A DNA stretch of 64,000 nucleotides from Halopseudomonas maritima (GCF_021545785.1 NZ_CP079801.1:3592001-3656000); one strand, 5' to 3'; numbered from the stretch's first letter, positions 18,937 through 27,757 are shown. Notes: generated from the sequence alone by a model not told the origin. A program made the numbers and translations.

Positions 18937-19350
18937 ATGAACAAGATCAACAAGAGCGAAGCCGAGTGGCGGGAGCAACTCGACGACACCCAGTTTCAGG
19001 TATGCCGCATGAAGGGGACCGAGCGCCCCTTTACCGGCGCCTACTACCGCAACACTGTGCCGGGGGTGTACCACTGCATCTGTTGCGATGCGCCGCTGTT
19101 TGATACCGCTACCCAGTTTGACGCCGGCTGCGGCTGGCCCAGCTACTACCAGCCGATCAGCGCCGATGTGCTAGAGGAGCACGAGGATTTCAGTCATGGC
19201 ATGCATCGCATTGAGGTCACCTGTGCCAGCTGTGATGCGCACCTGGGGCACGTTTTCCCGGATGGCCCGCCGCCTACGGGGCTGCGTTATTGCATCAATT
19301 CGGTGTGCCTGCGTCTGGAAGCGCGGGAAGCTGAGGGAGGGGCTGGTTAA
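18937..19350 (+). CDS. msrB: Peptide-methionine (R)-S-oxide reductase
   Basis: A 137-residue MsrB that reduces methionine-R-sulfoxide in oxidised proteins, recycled by thioredoxin. Zinc ligands are Cys47/Cys50 and Cys96/Cys99, and the catalytic cysteine is Cys119 in RYCINS. GWPSY and the HLGHVFPDG loop are intact. It lies just upstream of glutathione peroxidase and an OhrR-like regulator, forming an oxidative-damage repair group. Confidence 0.95.
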   Translation: MNKINKSEAEWREQLDDTQFQVCRMKGTERPFTGAYYRNTVPGVYHCICCDAPLFDTATQFDAGCGWPSYYQPISADVLEEHEDFSHGMHRIEVTCASCDAHLGHVFPDGPPPTGLRYCINSVCLRLEAREAEGGAG

Positions 19351-19388
19351 TTCCATATGCCCTGAGGGCGTGTGAAAGTGATTGGCAC
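19347..19388. repeat. REP-like element, partial copy E
   Basis: TTAATTCCATATGCCCTGAGGGCGTGTGAAAGTGATTGGCAC overlaps the msrB stop codon. The left part is one or two changes from the inverted right arm of copies A and B (TTAATTCCGCATGCCCT). The far arm has decayed. Confidence 0.5.
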
Positions 19389-19475
19389 TTTCTTAGGTTG
19401 TGCGCAATTTGGTTGACATAAATACCGCTGCTGTTAGCCTTGCGCCAATCCCTGTAAGTCTGAAAAGGAGGCGTT

Positions 19476-19958
19476 ATGAGTACCTTGCTGGATATTCCCT
19501 GTACCACCATCGATAACCGCGAGTCGTCCCTCGGTGCCCTTGAGGGCAAGGCCTATCTGGTTGTAAACACCGCCAGTAAGTGTGGTTTTACCCCGCAATA
19601 CAAGGGGCTGGAAGCGCTGTGGAAGGCCTACGGTGAACGTGGTCTGCGGGTGGCCGGCTTTCCCTGTAACCAGTTTGGTGCCCAAGAGCCGGGCGATAGC
19701 GGCGAGATCACCGAGTTTTGTGAGCTGAACTACGGCGTCAGCTTTCCGCTATTCAAGAAGGTTGACGTGAATGGTGCCAACGCACATCCCTTGTTCGTCG
19801 AGCTCAAGCAGCAGGCTCCGGGTGTCTTGGGCAGCAAGGGTATCAAGTGGAATTTCACCAAGTTTTTGGTGGATGGCCAGGGCCGGGTACTCAAGCGTTA
19901 TGCCCCAGCCACCAAGCCCGAAGACCTGCGTGCAGACATTGAGGCGTTGCTGCCGTGA
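19476..19958 (+). CDS. Glutathione peroxidase-family thiol peroxidase
   Basis: A 160-residue peroxidase with the peroxidatic cysteine Cys36 in NTASKCGFTPQ, the FPCNQF motif (62-67, possible resolving cysteine Cys64) and WNFTKFLVD. It reduces hydrogen peroxide or organic peroxides; many bacterial members use thioredoxin instead of glutathione. ATG 19476 follows AAGGAGG. A TTGACA at 19413-19418 may be the -35 box, though no clear -10 box is seen. Its stop overlaps the regulator's GTG (GTGA). Confidence 0.92.
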   Translation: MSTLLDIPCTTIDNRESSLGALEGKAYLVVNTASKCGFTPQYKGLEALWKAYGERGLRVAGFPCNQFGAQEPGDSGEITEFCELNYGVSFPLFKKVDVNGANAHPLFVELKQQAPGVLGSKGIKWNFTKFLVDGQGRVLKRYAPATKPEDLRADIEALLP

Positions 19959-20425
19959 GTCAGTCTGCACCTTCGGAGCTGGATCAACTGCTCGCGCTGG
20001 ACAACCAGCTGTGTTTTGCGTTGTACGCTGGCTCACGGGCGTTGATGCGCACCTACCGGCCGCTACTTGAGCCCCTGGGGCTCACCTACCCGCAATACCT
20101 GGTGATGCTGGTGCTCTGGGAATGGCAGCGCGAGCCACCCGAGCACCCTGGTGTCAAAGCGTTGGGGGCGCGTCTGCAGCTTGATTCTGGCACGCTGACG
20201 CCGCTGCTTAAGCGCTTGGAAACTCAGGGGCTGATTCGACGCGAGCGGGTGCGCGGCGGCGATGAGCGGCAATTGCAGGTGAGTCTGACCGAGGCCGGCA
20301 GCGCGCTGCGCGAACAGGCCGCCAGCGTGCCTCAACGCTTGATGTGCCGCACCGGCATGAGCGCTGAGCAGATACGCGAGCTGCGCGACGCTCTGAATCA
20401 ATTGCTGGGCGCGATGCAGGAGTAA
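19955..20425 (+). CDS. ospR: MarR/OhrR-type peroxide-sensing regulator (OspR-like)
   Basis: A 156-residue MarR-family repressor. The conserved N-terminal Cys20 in LDNQLCFALY sits where OhrR proteins have their peroxide-sensing cysteine; a second cysteine lies in RLMCRTG. The winged helix follows, with LDSGTLTPLLKRLE as recognition helix and the GDERQ wing. Translational overlap with the glutathione peroxidase gene suggests it controls that peroxidase. Order msrB-gpx-regulator next to a SagS-type kinase matches OspR of P. aeruginosa as I recall it. Confidence 0.85.
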   Translation: MSQSAPSELDQLLALDNQLCFALYAGSRALMRTYRPLLEPLGLTYPQYLVMLVLWEWQREPPEHPGVKALGARLQLDSGTLTPLLKRLETQGLIRRERVRGGDERQLQVSLTEAGSALREQAASVPQRLMCRTGMSAEQIRELRDALNQLLGAMQE

Positions 20426-20441
20426 CACGGCGCCGGTGTCT

Positions 20442-22805
20442 TCAGCTGCTTGGCGTGGTGTGCTGATCGCTGGCGGGTAACCAACGCTGTAGCATGGCTT
20501 GCAGGTCTTCTCGTTTAAAGGGTTTTGCCAGATAGTCATCCATGCCCGCATCCTTGCAGCGCTGGCGGTCTTCCTGCAAGGCGTTTGCCGTCAGGGCGAT
20601 GATCGGAATGGTTTGCCAGCGCGGGTCCGCGCGCATGCGCCGGCTGGTCTCGTAGCCGTCCATAACCGGCATGTTGCAGTCCATGAGCACCAGCGCATAG
20701 TCCTGATCGGCCAGCTTGCCCAGTGCCGCCTCACCGTGTTCGGCCAGGTCGACCTCAAAACCCAGGCGGCCGAGCATGCCTTTGGCAACCATCTGGTTGA
20801 CCGCGTTATCTTCCACCAGCAGCAGGCGCTGGCCGTGACCAACGGCTTGCTTGCTGTCGCTGTCGGCACTGTTCTGCGGCTGCTCAAAGAGTGCGTCGAT
20901 GGCGCGCGCCAGGCGGTTGCGCGGTGGCGGTGTGGCGACCTGTTGGCGCACATGCAAGGCGCTGGCGCGCTGATTGTCCAGCTGCTGGCCATAGTTGCAC
21001 AGCAGCAGGCGTGGTGTGCCGGGTTGCTGTTCGGCCAGTTGCTCGGCCAGTTGCGGGCTGTCCAGCAGCCAGAGATCGTATTCAGCCGGGGCGACGGGCA
21101 GGGGCTGTGCTGGGTCGTAATCGATAGTGGTACATGGCATCTGCCAGCTATGCAGCAAGCGCTCAATGATCGGCCCCTGCAGGCGGCCTGAGCGGTTCCA
21201 CAGCAGCACCTTGCGCATCGCCGGAGGCTGGAGGCGCGCGGCGCTGTCATGCCGCTGTAGTGGCAGGGACACGCTGAAGGTGCTGCCTCTGCCGGTTTCC
21301 GATGACACCTTTAGCTCGCCCTGCATGGCGTCGGTCAGGCTTTTGCACAGCGCCAGGCCGAGGCCTGTGCCGCCAAAACGACGGGAAATCTGCGCGTCTG
21401 CCTGGATGAAGGGCGAGAAGATCTCATCCAGCGCTGGCGCGGGGATGCCGATGCCGGTGTCGCTGACCGTGATGCAGACGTGCTGCAAGTCGCCTTCCTC
21501 GCGAGTTAGCTGCAGGTGCAGGGCGACGTAACCCTGCTCGGTGAACTTCAGCGCATTGGACAGCAGGTTGCTGACGATCTGGCGGATGCGTGTCGGGTCG
21601 CCGAGCAGCAGCCCCGGCACCGCAGGATCGATCTCGCAGATCAACTCGATATCCTGTTTGCCAGCGTTCTGCGACAACAGGCTGGCGGTGTCTTCCAGCA
21701 GTGCGCCGAGGTCGAAGGGGATCTGTTCAAGTTGCAGCTTGCCGGCCTCAAATTTGGACAGATCGAGAATGTCGTTGAGCAGTGCCACCAGCACCTTGCC
21801 GGAGTCGTAGGCGATGGATAGCTGCTGACGCTGCTCATCGTTCAGGCGGCTGTCCAGGGTCAGGCCGATCATGCCCAGCAGACCGTTGATTGGGGTGCGA
21901 ATCTCGTGACTCATGTTGGCCAGGAAGGCCGAGCGAGCACGTGCCATATCCAGCGCCGCCTCGCGTGAGGCTTCCAACTCACGGTTGGATTCGCGCAACT
22001 GGGCGTTGCTGTGCTGCACTTCGGTGGTACGGGTTTCGACGATGCTTTCCAGCTCTTCGAGATATTTGCGCAGGCGCTCTTCGGCGCGCAGCTTCTGGCG
22101 CAGGTTTACGTCAATGCTCTGAAGCTGGCGGTTTATCACCTCGACCAGAGCGCCGATCTCATCGCGCTCATGGCCGTAGGGGCAGGGCAGGCGGCTGCGT
22201 TCGCCCTCGGTGCGCATATCCAGCAGGTCATTGATCAGTCTTACCAGAGGCTTGGTCAGCATGGCGTAGAACAGCACCATCAGCACCAGCGATAGCACCA
22301 GACTGAGTACAAAGCCCGACAGCATGGTGAGCCCGGCGCGGCGCAGAAAGCTGGCGCCCTGGTAGAAGGTGTCCACTTCTATCACCAGATGGCCCAGTAG
22401 CTCATTGGGGGCATGCTCGACATACAGCGGCTGCGAATAATCACGGCGTCGCCCGAACAGCGCATCGCTGACGGTGCGGTAACGGCTACTGGCCATCGGG
22501 CGGCTGACGCTGGCCAATGCAATGCCATTGTTGTCGATGATCTCGGCGCGTACCACCTCGGGCGCTTCCAGCAGGCCGTTGACCAGTTCCAGCGCCAGTT
22601 CGGCATCAATGTTATAGGCGATACGGGCTGCCGGGCTGAGACTGACGTTGATCTGCGCCTGCACCTCCTGGTCAATCAGCGCGTCTTCAGAGCGGTAGTC
22701 GACAACCACCTGTGCCAGGCCAAGTAGAATGCCCAGCGCAAAGGCGACCAACACGCTCAGGCGCGCTTGCTTGAATGACAGGCGGTTGGTTAGGCGTATG
22801 TCCAT
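20442..22805 (-). CDS. sagS: Hybrid sensor histidine kinase, SagS type
   Basis: A 787-residue inner-membrane hybrid kinase. Order: membrane segment (about 14-35), periplasmic sensor of about 120 residues, second membrane segment (about 155-180), HAMP (about 180-235), coiled coil, HisKA with phospho-acceptor His300 in SHEIRTP, HATPase with DTGIGIP and GTGLGLA, an inactive receiver-like spacer, and a receiver with Asp709 in LMDCNMP. There is no Hpt domain, so phosphate must pass to a separate Hpt protein. SagS in P. aeruginosa works with HptB in surface attachment and biofilm switching and has nearly the same length. ATG 22805 fits the membrane topology. Confidence 0.87.
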   Translation of the reverse strand: MDIRLTNRLSFKQARLSVLVAFALGILLGLAQVVVDYRSEDALIDQEVQAQINVSLSPAARIAYNIDAELALELVNGLLEAPEVVRAEIIDNNGIALASVSRPMASSRYRTVSDALFGRRRDYSQPLYVEHAPNELLGHLVIEVDTFYQGASFLRRAGLTMLSGFVLSLVLSLVLMVLFYAMLTKPLVRLINDLLDMRTEGERSRLPCPYGHERDEIGALVEVINRQLQSIDVNLRQKLRAEERLRKYLEELESIVETRTTEVQHSNAQLRESNRELEASREAALDMARARSAFLANMSHEIRTPINGLLGMIGLTLDSRLNDEQRQQLSIAYDSGKVLVALLNDILDLSKFEAGKLQLEQIPFDLGALLEDTASLLSQNAGKQDIELICEIDPAVPGLLLGDPTRIRQIVSNLLSNALKFTEQGYVALHLQLTREEGDLQHVCITVSDTGIGIPAPALDEIFSPFIQADAQISRRFGGTGLGLALCKSLTDAMQGELKVSSETGRGSTFSVSLPLQRHDSAARLQPPAMRKVLLWNRSGRLQGPIIERLLHSWQMPCTTIDYDPAQPLPVAPAEYDLWLLDSPQLAEQLAEQQPGTPRLLLCNYGQQLDNQRASALHVRQQVATPPPRNRLARAIDALFEQPQNSADSDSKQAVGHGQRLLLVEDNAVNQMVAKGMLGRLGFEVDLAEHGEAALGKLADQDYALVLMDCNMPVMDGYETSRRMRADPRWQTIPIIALTANALQEDRQRCKDAGMDDYLAKPFKREDLQAMLQRWLPASDQHTTPSS

Positions 22806-22932
22806 TTCTGGCCTTGTTGGTGGTGGCACTCTGAGCTTAGCAGCCGGGACAAACTTCTGTATGGCAACAGCCCCTAGGCCCCGCTCTGGCGGCGTGGCAT
22901 TCTTGCACGTTTGGCGGCCAGAGGAGAAACCC

Positions 22933-23820
22933 ATGTCGGGTGTCAGTACCGAACAGTTCATGCAGCGCGTCGTGGCGTTTATCGAACGCTTTGAAGCGAC
23001 GCTGCCGGCCCCTGCGGCTGAGATTGACTGGGAGCGCACCTATGCAGCGCGCTGGAGTGTCGAAGGGCAGCAAGGGCAGCTGCGTCCGCTCAACGTCAGT
23101 CTTAGCCTGCGCCTGCGCGATCTGGTGGGCGTTGATCGGCAGAAGAACCTGTTGGCAACCAATACCGGTCAGTTTGTGCGAGGTCTGCCGGCCAATAATG
23201 CGTTGCTATGGGGCTCGCGCGGTACCGGGAAGTCGTCGCTGGTGCGGGCGCTGCTGAGTGAGTATGCCGAGCAGGGTATGCGTCTGATTGAGGTGGACAA
23301 GAGCGACTTGGTGCACCTGTCGGCGCTGCTACCCCAGCTGGCGGGGCAACCCTGGCGCTTCGTGCTGTTTTGCGATGACTTGGCCTTTGAGGCAGATGAC
23401 AGCGGCTATAAAGCCCTGAAGACCGTGCTTGATGGCACTGTGGAGGCTGCGCCGGACAACCTGCTGTTGTATGCCACCTCCAACCGCCGGCATCTGCTGC
23501 CGGAGCACAACAGTGACAATCTGGCGGCCAAGCAGGTGGATGGCGAAATCCATCCGGGTGAGGCCATTGAAGAGAAGATTGCCCTGTCTGACCGTTTTGG
23601 GCTTTGGGTGTCGTTCTACCCGTTCAGTCAGGAACATTACCTGGCGGTGGTGCAGCATTGGCTTGGGCAGCTAGCCACTGAGCATGGCCTGCAGTGGCAG
23701 TGGGATGCTGCCTTGCAGCTCGAAGCGGTACGCTGGGCTACCGGGCGCGGCAATCGCAATGGTCGCTGCGCCTATCAATTTGCCCGTGCTTGGGTGGGGC
23801 AGCGTCTGTTGGAGCAATAA
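22933..23820 (+). CDS. DUF815-family AAA ATPase
   Basis: A 295-residue ATPase with Walker A GSRGTGKS at 94-101, a Walker B-like FVLFCDDLAFE near 145-155 and a sensor ATSNRRHL near 183. Such proteins resemble small AAA+ switches of unknown role. ATG 22933 has GAGGAGA nine bases upstream. The gene is divergent from sagS with 127 bases between the starts, so the two may share control. Confidence 0.82.
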   Translation: MSGVSTEQFMQRVVAFIERFEATLPAPAAEIDWERTYAARWSVEGQQGQLRPLNVSLSLRLRDLVGVDRQKNLLATNTGQFVRGLPANNALLWGSRGTGKSSLVRALLSEYAEQGMRLIEVDKSDLVHLSALLPQLAGQPWRFVLFCDDLAFEADDSGYKALKTVLDGTVEAAPDNLLLYATSNRRHLLPEHNSDNLAAKQVDGEIHPGEAIEEKIALSDRFGLWVSFYPFSQEHYLAVVQHWLGQLATEHGLQWQWDAALQLEAVRWATGRGNRNGRCAYQFARAWVGQRLLEQ

Positions 23821-23826
23821 ACTGGT

Positions 23827-24486
23827 TCAGAGGCGCCCAGTCAACTTGGCGACCAGAGCATGCTCGGCCGGTAATATGGACGATACGCTGCTGCGTGCGG
23901 TCAAGCGGCTCAGCAGTGACGACAGGCCCGGCCAGCGATACTCGTCGATCAGCTCGCCGGCGTGTGCCAGGTTGATCAGCTGGCAGCCCACTGCGATATC
24001 GGCCAAGCTGAATTGCTGGCCGAGAAACCAAGGCCGGTTGCCTAGCTCCCTTTCCAGGTAATCAAGCAGCGGCGGTAAGTGCTCGTTCAGCGTGCGCTGC
24101 ACCTGCGCTTCATCTGCGCTTTCGCCCACGCTGCGGGCAACGATTCGTGGAAAAAACACCCCAAAGGTGCTGTGCGGCGCTACCTCGTAGTCTGCGTACT
24201 TTTCCAGCCAGCGCACGCGTGCGGCGTCTGCCGGGTTGCTGCCATAGAGCGACGGGCCGCCACGACTATCCTGTAGGTATTGGGCGATCACCGCTGAGTC
24301 TGCAAGCTTGAGATCGCCGTCAGTCAGTGCCGGAATGCGGCCGAGCGGGCTGATGTCGTAGTACCAGTCGGGCTGGCCGCGCGGCGGGATAAACTGGTGC
24401 TGGTAGGGGATTTGGTGCTCGGCGAGCAGGATGCGTACCTTGCGTACATAGGGCGACAGGATGGCGCCATAAAGTGTTACAGCCAT
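23827..24486 (-). CDS. Glutathione S-transferase family protein
   Basis: A 219-residue GST with an N-terminal thioredoxin-fold domain (SPYVRKVRILL at 11-21, PLGRIPAL near 47-54 with the cis-proline, and an ADSAVIAQYL contact near 62-71) and a C-terminal helical domain carrying the conserved FSLADIAVG. The start SPYVR rather than SPFC suggests the serine-type or a non-catalytic member. It is convergent with the DUF815 gene, with only six bases between stops. Substrate unknown. Confidence 0.87.
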   Translation of the reverse strand: MAVTLYGAILSPYVRKVRILLAEHQIPYQHQFIPPRGQPDWYYDISPLGRIPALTDGDLKLADSAVIAQYLQDSRGGPSLYGSNPADAARVRWLEKYADYEVAPHSTFGVFFPRIVARSVGESADEAQVQRTLNEHLPPLLDYLERELGNRPWFLGQQFSLADIAVGCQLINLAHAGELIDEYRWPGLSSLLSRLTARSSVSSILPAEHALVAKLTGRL

Positions 24487-24589
24487 GCGGTAATCCGAAT
24501 CGGGTTGCTGGAAAAGTAGCAGGTAGGCCGCTACTGGGGCTGTCGACGCCTCATGTGGCAGGTGGGTGAAGCGTCAACAGGCCTTGCGC

Positions 24590-25354
24590 TCAATCGTCGT
24601 ACACAGCCTTTTTTTGCCACTCTTGGTCGGCTGACTCCATCTGGGCCAGCCCGTCGTTCAGCTCGCTGGGTTGGCCCTCATCTGCTTTATTCTGCGCCAA
24701 AACGGCGGCTTCGGCACGCTTGAGAAGCTGTTTGTATTGCTCCAGGTGCTGGGCCAGGGCGGGGCTGTTGAGTTTGGTCAAGAAGGCGATAGCCCGCTCG
24801 TACTGCAGCTTGGCAATGCGTGGTTTGCCTTGACGCATACCTTGTTTGGCGGTGGCGTTGAAGGTGTCCAGGGTTGCGCTGACCAATGAGCGCCGTACAT
24901 GCGCGCCCCATTGTTTGAGGCTGGCGTTGTCGATAAGCCCATCCTGCTCAGCCTGCTGCAATTGCTTTAACAGGTTCTCTAGTTGCAGTCGCGCTTCCTT
25001 GCCGCGCGCCTCGCTGTCCAGCTCGACAGGCGGATTGCTGGGCACCTTGCCCTCGGCCAGTTCGGCACGGGTCTGGTCCAGTCGCTGCTGTACCTGCGTT
25101 GACTTGGTGACGCGTTGCAGTCGTTCGAGCAGCCCAGCTTCTATCTGCAGCATCAATGTGCTCAGCTCGGCGGGCAGGAACTGACCAGGCAGCCCCGCAG
25201 CGGCTTGGCGGCAGACTTTAATGCGGGCATTGAGTTCAGCGGCTCGTCTGGCCTTTTCCAGTCGGCTACGCTCCAGGCTATGGCTGATGAAACCGATACA
25301 TACCAGGATGATCAGACCACCTGCCAGCAGACCGCCTATCAATAGTGGGGACAC
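24590..25354 (-). CDS. Membrane-anchored coiled-coil protein, unknown
   Basis: A 254-residue protein starting at GTG 25354 with an N-terminal membrane anchor (about 4-26), then long charged helices with heptad-like leucines (about 30-70 and 110-150). A TPR-like helix pair near 190-230 is suggested by FLTKLNSPALAQHLEQYKQL. No enzyme motif. The chosen start has AGAGAGA upstream; an earlier start at 25435 would place polar residues before the anchor. Similar proteins occur beside GST genes in pseudomonads, as I recall, without known role. Confidence 0.6.
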   Translation of the reverse strand: MSPLLIGGLLAGGLIILVCIGFISHSLERSRLEKARRAAELNARIKVCRQAAAGLPGQFLPAELSTLMLQIEAGLLERLQRVTKSTQVQQRLDQTRAELAEGKVPSNPPVELDSEARGKEARLQLENLLKQLQQAEQDGLIDNASLKQWGAHVRRSLVSATLDTFNATAKQGMRQGKPRIAKLQYERAIAFLTKLNSPALAQHLEQYKQLLKRAEAAVLAQNKADEGQPSELNDGLAQMESADQEWQKKAVYDD

Positions 25355-25565
25355 GGTTTTGGTCTCTCTTTTTATTGGTCGGCATTCAGTACTATCGCCC
25401 CGTTTGCCAAGGGGCTCAATAGCAATGGATATCAATTTAGCATCATCGCCGAGCGGTGAGAGTACGACAAGTATTTTCTGGCGTCATAAAACCAGCGACG
25501 TGCCGGTTCATCTGCAGGTCATCTGGTTGGCGAGTAAAAAAACCTGAAAAAATATTGGCTTGGGG

Positions 25566-25594
25566 TTGACGGGTGGTCTCCGGCCTCATAAAAT
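25566..25594 (+). promoter_or_regulatory. Sigma-70 promoter of the first tRNA-Glu/Gly cassette
   Basis: TTGACG (25566-25571), a 17-base spacer and TAAAAT (25589-25594), followed by a GC-rich stretch (TCGCGCCGC) at the expected start site. Such discriminators are typical of stable-RNA promoters under stringent control. The 314 bases upstream of the tRNA hold nothing else I recognise. Confidence 0.8.
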
Positions 25595-25668
25595 TCGCGC
25601 CGCTTGCAGCGAACAATGCGCAGCAAGCAAGCCAAGGTTCAGGCCTCGGCACAGAGAAGTCCGGATAC

Positions 25669-25744
25669 GTCCCCTTCGTCTAGTGGCCTAGGACACCGCC
25701 CTTTCACGGCGGTAACAGGGGTTCGAGTCCCCTAGGGGACGCCA
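25669..25744 (+). tRNA. tRNA-Glu (TTC), copy 1
   Basis: A 76-base cloverleaf with encoded CCA. The acceptor GTCCCCT pairs with AGGGGAC; the anticodon loop CTTTCAC carries TTC at 25703-25705; the T arm has GTTCGAGTC. Identical to the copy at 26342. Glu tRNA is a substrate of SelU and of the glutamyl-tRNA pathway to haem. Confidence 0.97.
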
Positions 25745-25760
25745 CTTTCGGCGTCAATTT

Positions 25761-25836
<76 letters not shown>

Positions 25837-25848
25837 GTCGTAACAAAG

Positions 25849-25873
25849 AAACCGCTCATGAAGCGGTTTTTTT
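25849..25873 (+). terminator. Terminator after tRNA-Gly copy 1
   Basis: AAACCGCT / AGCGGTTT with a short loop and a run of T, 12 bases after the tRNA. Confidence 0.9.
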
Positions 25874-25890
25874 GTGCCCGAAGATCGGGC

Positions 25891-25996
25891 GCAAAAGGAA
25901 TGGCTCAGTTGGTGGAGCACGACCCGCCGAGGTAGGGGCTGGGCGGGCAGCTGTGGGCGGCGAGCCTCGCGAGTTCGAGTCTCGTTTCCCGCTCCA
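25891..25996 (+). pseudogene. Decayed tRNA-Gly copy with an inserted anticodon region
   Basis: The D arm (GGCTCAGTTGGTGGAGCA) and the whole T arm with TTTCCCGCTCCA match tRNA-Gly, but the 5' acceptor strand is GCAAAAGGAA instead of GCGGGAA and the anticodon region is replaced by about 40 GC-rich bases with no GCC loop. It cannot fold as a normal tRNA. Its 3' end and terminator are direct repeats of the intact copy. Confidence 0.8.
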
Positions 25997-26008
25997 GTCG
26001 TAACAAAG

Positions 26009-26033
26009 AAACCGCTCCTGAAGCGGTTTTTTT
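26009..26033 (+). terminator. Terminator after the first pseudo-tRNA
   Basis: AAACCGCT / AGCGGTTT and a T run, identical to the one at 25849 except for one loop base. Confidence 0.85.
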
Positions 26034-26050
26034 GTGCCCGAAGATCGGGC

Positions 26051-26143
26051 GCAAAAGGAATGGCTCAGTTGGTAGGGCGCGACCTTGCCTGGTTTGAGTT
26101 GGAAGGTTGGCTGCGGGCGGCAAGCATCGCGAGCTGGAATTGC
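26051..26143 (+). pseudogene. Second decayed tRNA-Gly copy
   Basis: The D arm and CGACCTTGCC of tRNA-Gly are still readable, but the T arm is degraded (CGCGAGCTGGAATTGCG) and the CCA end is lost. It shares the insert GCTG.GGGCGGC.AGC with the first pseudo-tRNA, so it descends from the same altered copy. The next 96 bases, up to the second promoter, hold nothing else clear. Confidence 0.65.
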
Positions 26144-26239
26144 GTTGATAGCCTTGGATGTGTCGGGGAATGCGTTCCGCCCGCTGTTCTTTTGGCAGGG
26201 CGGAACGCAGGTTTTATTACACAAGGTGCATATTAGTTG

Positions 26240-26268
26240 TTGACGAGGTGGCGAGTGATACATAAAAT
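26240..26268 (+). promoter_or_regulatory. Sigma-70 promoter of the second tRNA-Glu/Gly cassette
   Basis: TTGACG (26240-26245), 17-base spacer, TAAAAT (26263-26268), then GCGCGCC. Same boxes and spacing as the first cassette, so the duplicated unit includes its promoter, although the surrounding leader has diverged. Confidence 0.82.
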
Positions 26269-26341
26269 GCGCGCCACTTGCAGCGAAACACTGCGCTGCA
26301 GGTAGCCAGGGTAAAACCTCGGCATAGAGAAGTCCGGATAC

Positions 26342-26417
26342 GTCCCCTTCGTCTAGTGGCCTAGGACACCGCCCTTTCACGGCGGTAACAGGGGTTCGAG
26401 TCCCCTAGGGGACGCCA
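26342..26417 (+). tRNA. tRNA-Glu (TTC), copy 2
   Basis: Base-for-base identical to the copy at 25669, including the 16 leader bases before it and the spacer after it. Confidence 0.97.
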
Positions 26418-26433
26418 CTTTCGGCGTCAATTT

Positions 26434-26509
<76 letters not shown>

Positions 26510-26521
26510 GATGTAACAAAG

Positions 26522-26547
26522 AAACCGTCCTTGAGACGGTTTTTTTG
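26522..26547 (+). terminator. Terminator after tRNA-Gly copy 2
   Basis: AAACCGTC / GACGGTTT with a five-base loop and seven T. The stem differs from copy 1 by paired compensating changes, which supports a working hairpin. Confidence 0.9.
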
Positions 26548-26616
26548 TGCCCGAGATTCGGCTAGTTCGTGGGCTGGTGCGGACGGCTGGAGGGTGCGCC
26601 GTCCGCGCTTTGGTTT

Positions 26617-27633
26617 TTAGTGGTTCAGTTGAGCGAGTCCGTTCAGCAGGGCTTCATGAAAGCGCTCGGGCGCTTCAACCTGCGGCGAGTGGCCCAATTC
26701 CGGGAATTCCACCAGTGTTGCGTTTGGGATGGCTGCCGCAGCCTTGCGTCCGAGCTCCGGGTAGTTGCCCAGGCGTGCGGCGACATCCGACGGGGCCAGA
26801 TAGGCGCCGGGGGCGGTGCGGTCCATGCCGCCGATCATCAGCAGGGTTGGCGTTGTTAGTCTGGGAAACTCGTGTACCACCGGCTGGTTCAGCAGCATCT
26901 CGGCAGTCTGCGCCTGGTTCCAGGCCACTATTTCTTTGCCGGGGCCGGTGTACATGCCGTAGAGCATCTGGACCCAGTGATCGTACTCAGGTTGCCAAAT
27001 GCCGTTGTAGTAGTACTTGAGCTGATAGTTCTTGATGCCCTCGTAGCTGGTCTTGAGCTGGCTTTGATAGAGTTGGTCGATACTGATATAGGGGACGCCT
27101 TCGGCTTGCCAGTCCTCCAGTCCTAGCGGGTTGACCATGACCAGTTGCTCGATGCGGCCAGCATGCTCCAGCGCGTAGCGTGCTGCCAGCATGCCGCCCA
27201 TCGAGTGCCCGATGACTGTGACTTTCTCGATGTTCAGCGAGGCGAGCAGGGCGTCGGTATTGGCGGCCAGTTGGCCAAAGCTGAACTGGTAGCCGCGCGG
27301 CTTGCTGGAGCTGCAGAAGCCAATCTGGTCTGGTGCGATAACCCGATAGCCCGCGTTGCTCAGCGCCTTGATGGTCGACTCCCAGGTTGCTCCGCAAAAG
27401 TTCTTGCCATGCAGAAGAGCCACGGTTCGGCCGTTGGCCTGCCGAGCGGGTGCGATGTCCATGTAGCCCATCGACAGTGTCTGCTGCTGGGATGCAAATT
27501 CAAAACGGTGTAGCGGGTAGGGGTAGCTGAAGCCTTCTAGCTGTGGGCCGTAGCTGTTGGCGGCCTGCACAGAGGCAAGCGGCGCCAGACAGAGGGCCAG
27601 GGTGGCAAGGGCTGTTGTTGTTTTCACGGGCAT
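26617..27633 (-). CDS. Exported alpha/beta hydrolase
   Basis: A 338-residue hydrolase with a signal peptide (hydrophobic 6-20, likely cut after VQA at 24), so periplasmic or secreted. HGKNF is the oxyanion region, GHSMGG the nucleophile elbow near residue 143, and the histidine is in ELGHSPQ near residue 313. The arrangement fits lipase/haloperoxidase-like esterases. It is convergent with the tRNA cassette. The substrate cannot be read from the sequence. Confidence 0.82.
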   Translation of the reverse strand: MPVKTTTALATLALCLAPLASVQAANSYGPQLEGFSYPYPLHRFEFASQQQTLSMGYMDIAPARQANGRTVALLHGKNFCGATWESTIKALSNAGYRVIAPDQIGFCSSSKPRGYQFSFGQLAANTDALLASLNIEKVTVIGHSMGGMLAARYALEHAGRIEQLVMVNPLGLEDWQAEGVPYISIDQLYQSQLKTSYEGIKNYQLKYYYNGIWQPEYDHWVQMLYGMYTGPGKEIVAWNQAQTAEMLLNQPVVHEFPRLTTPTLLMIGGMDRTAPGAYLAPSDVAARLGNYPELGRKAAAAIPNATLVEFPELGHSPQVEAPERFHEALLNGLAQLNH

Positions 27634-27757
27634 GTTCCTGCTCTGGTCGTATGACGCTGGTCAGACTATCAGGTCTGATAGCAGGGAACTGTCTAGCGGG
27701 GGACGATTACGCAGCTTGGCAGGCCGGCTTGCGGCGACCTGCCAGAGGGTCAGTGTC

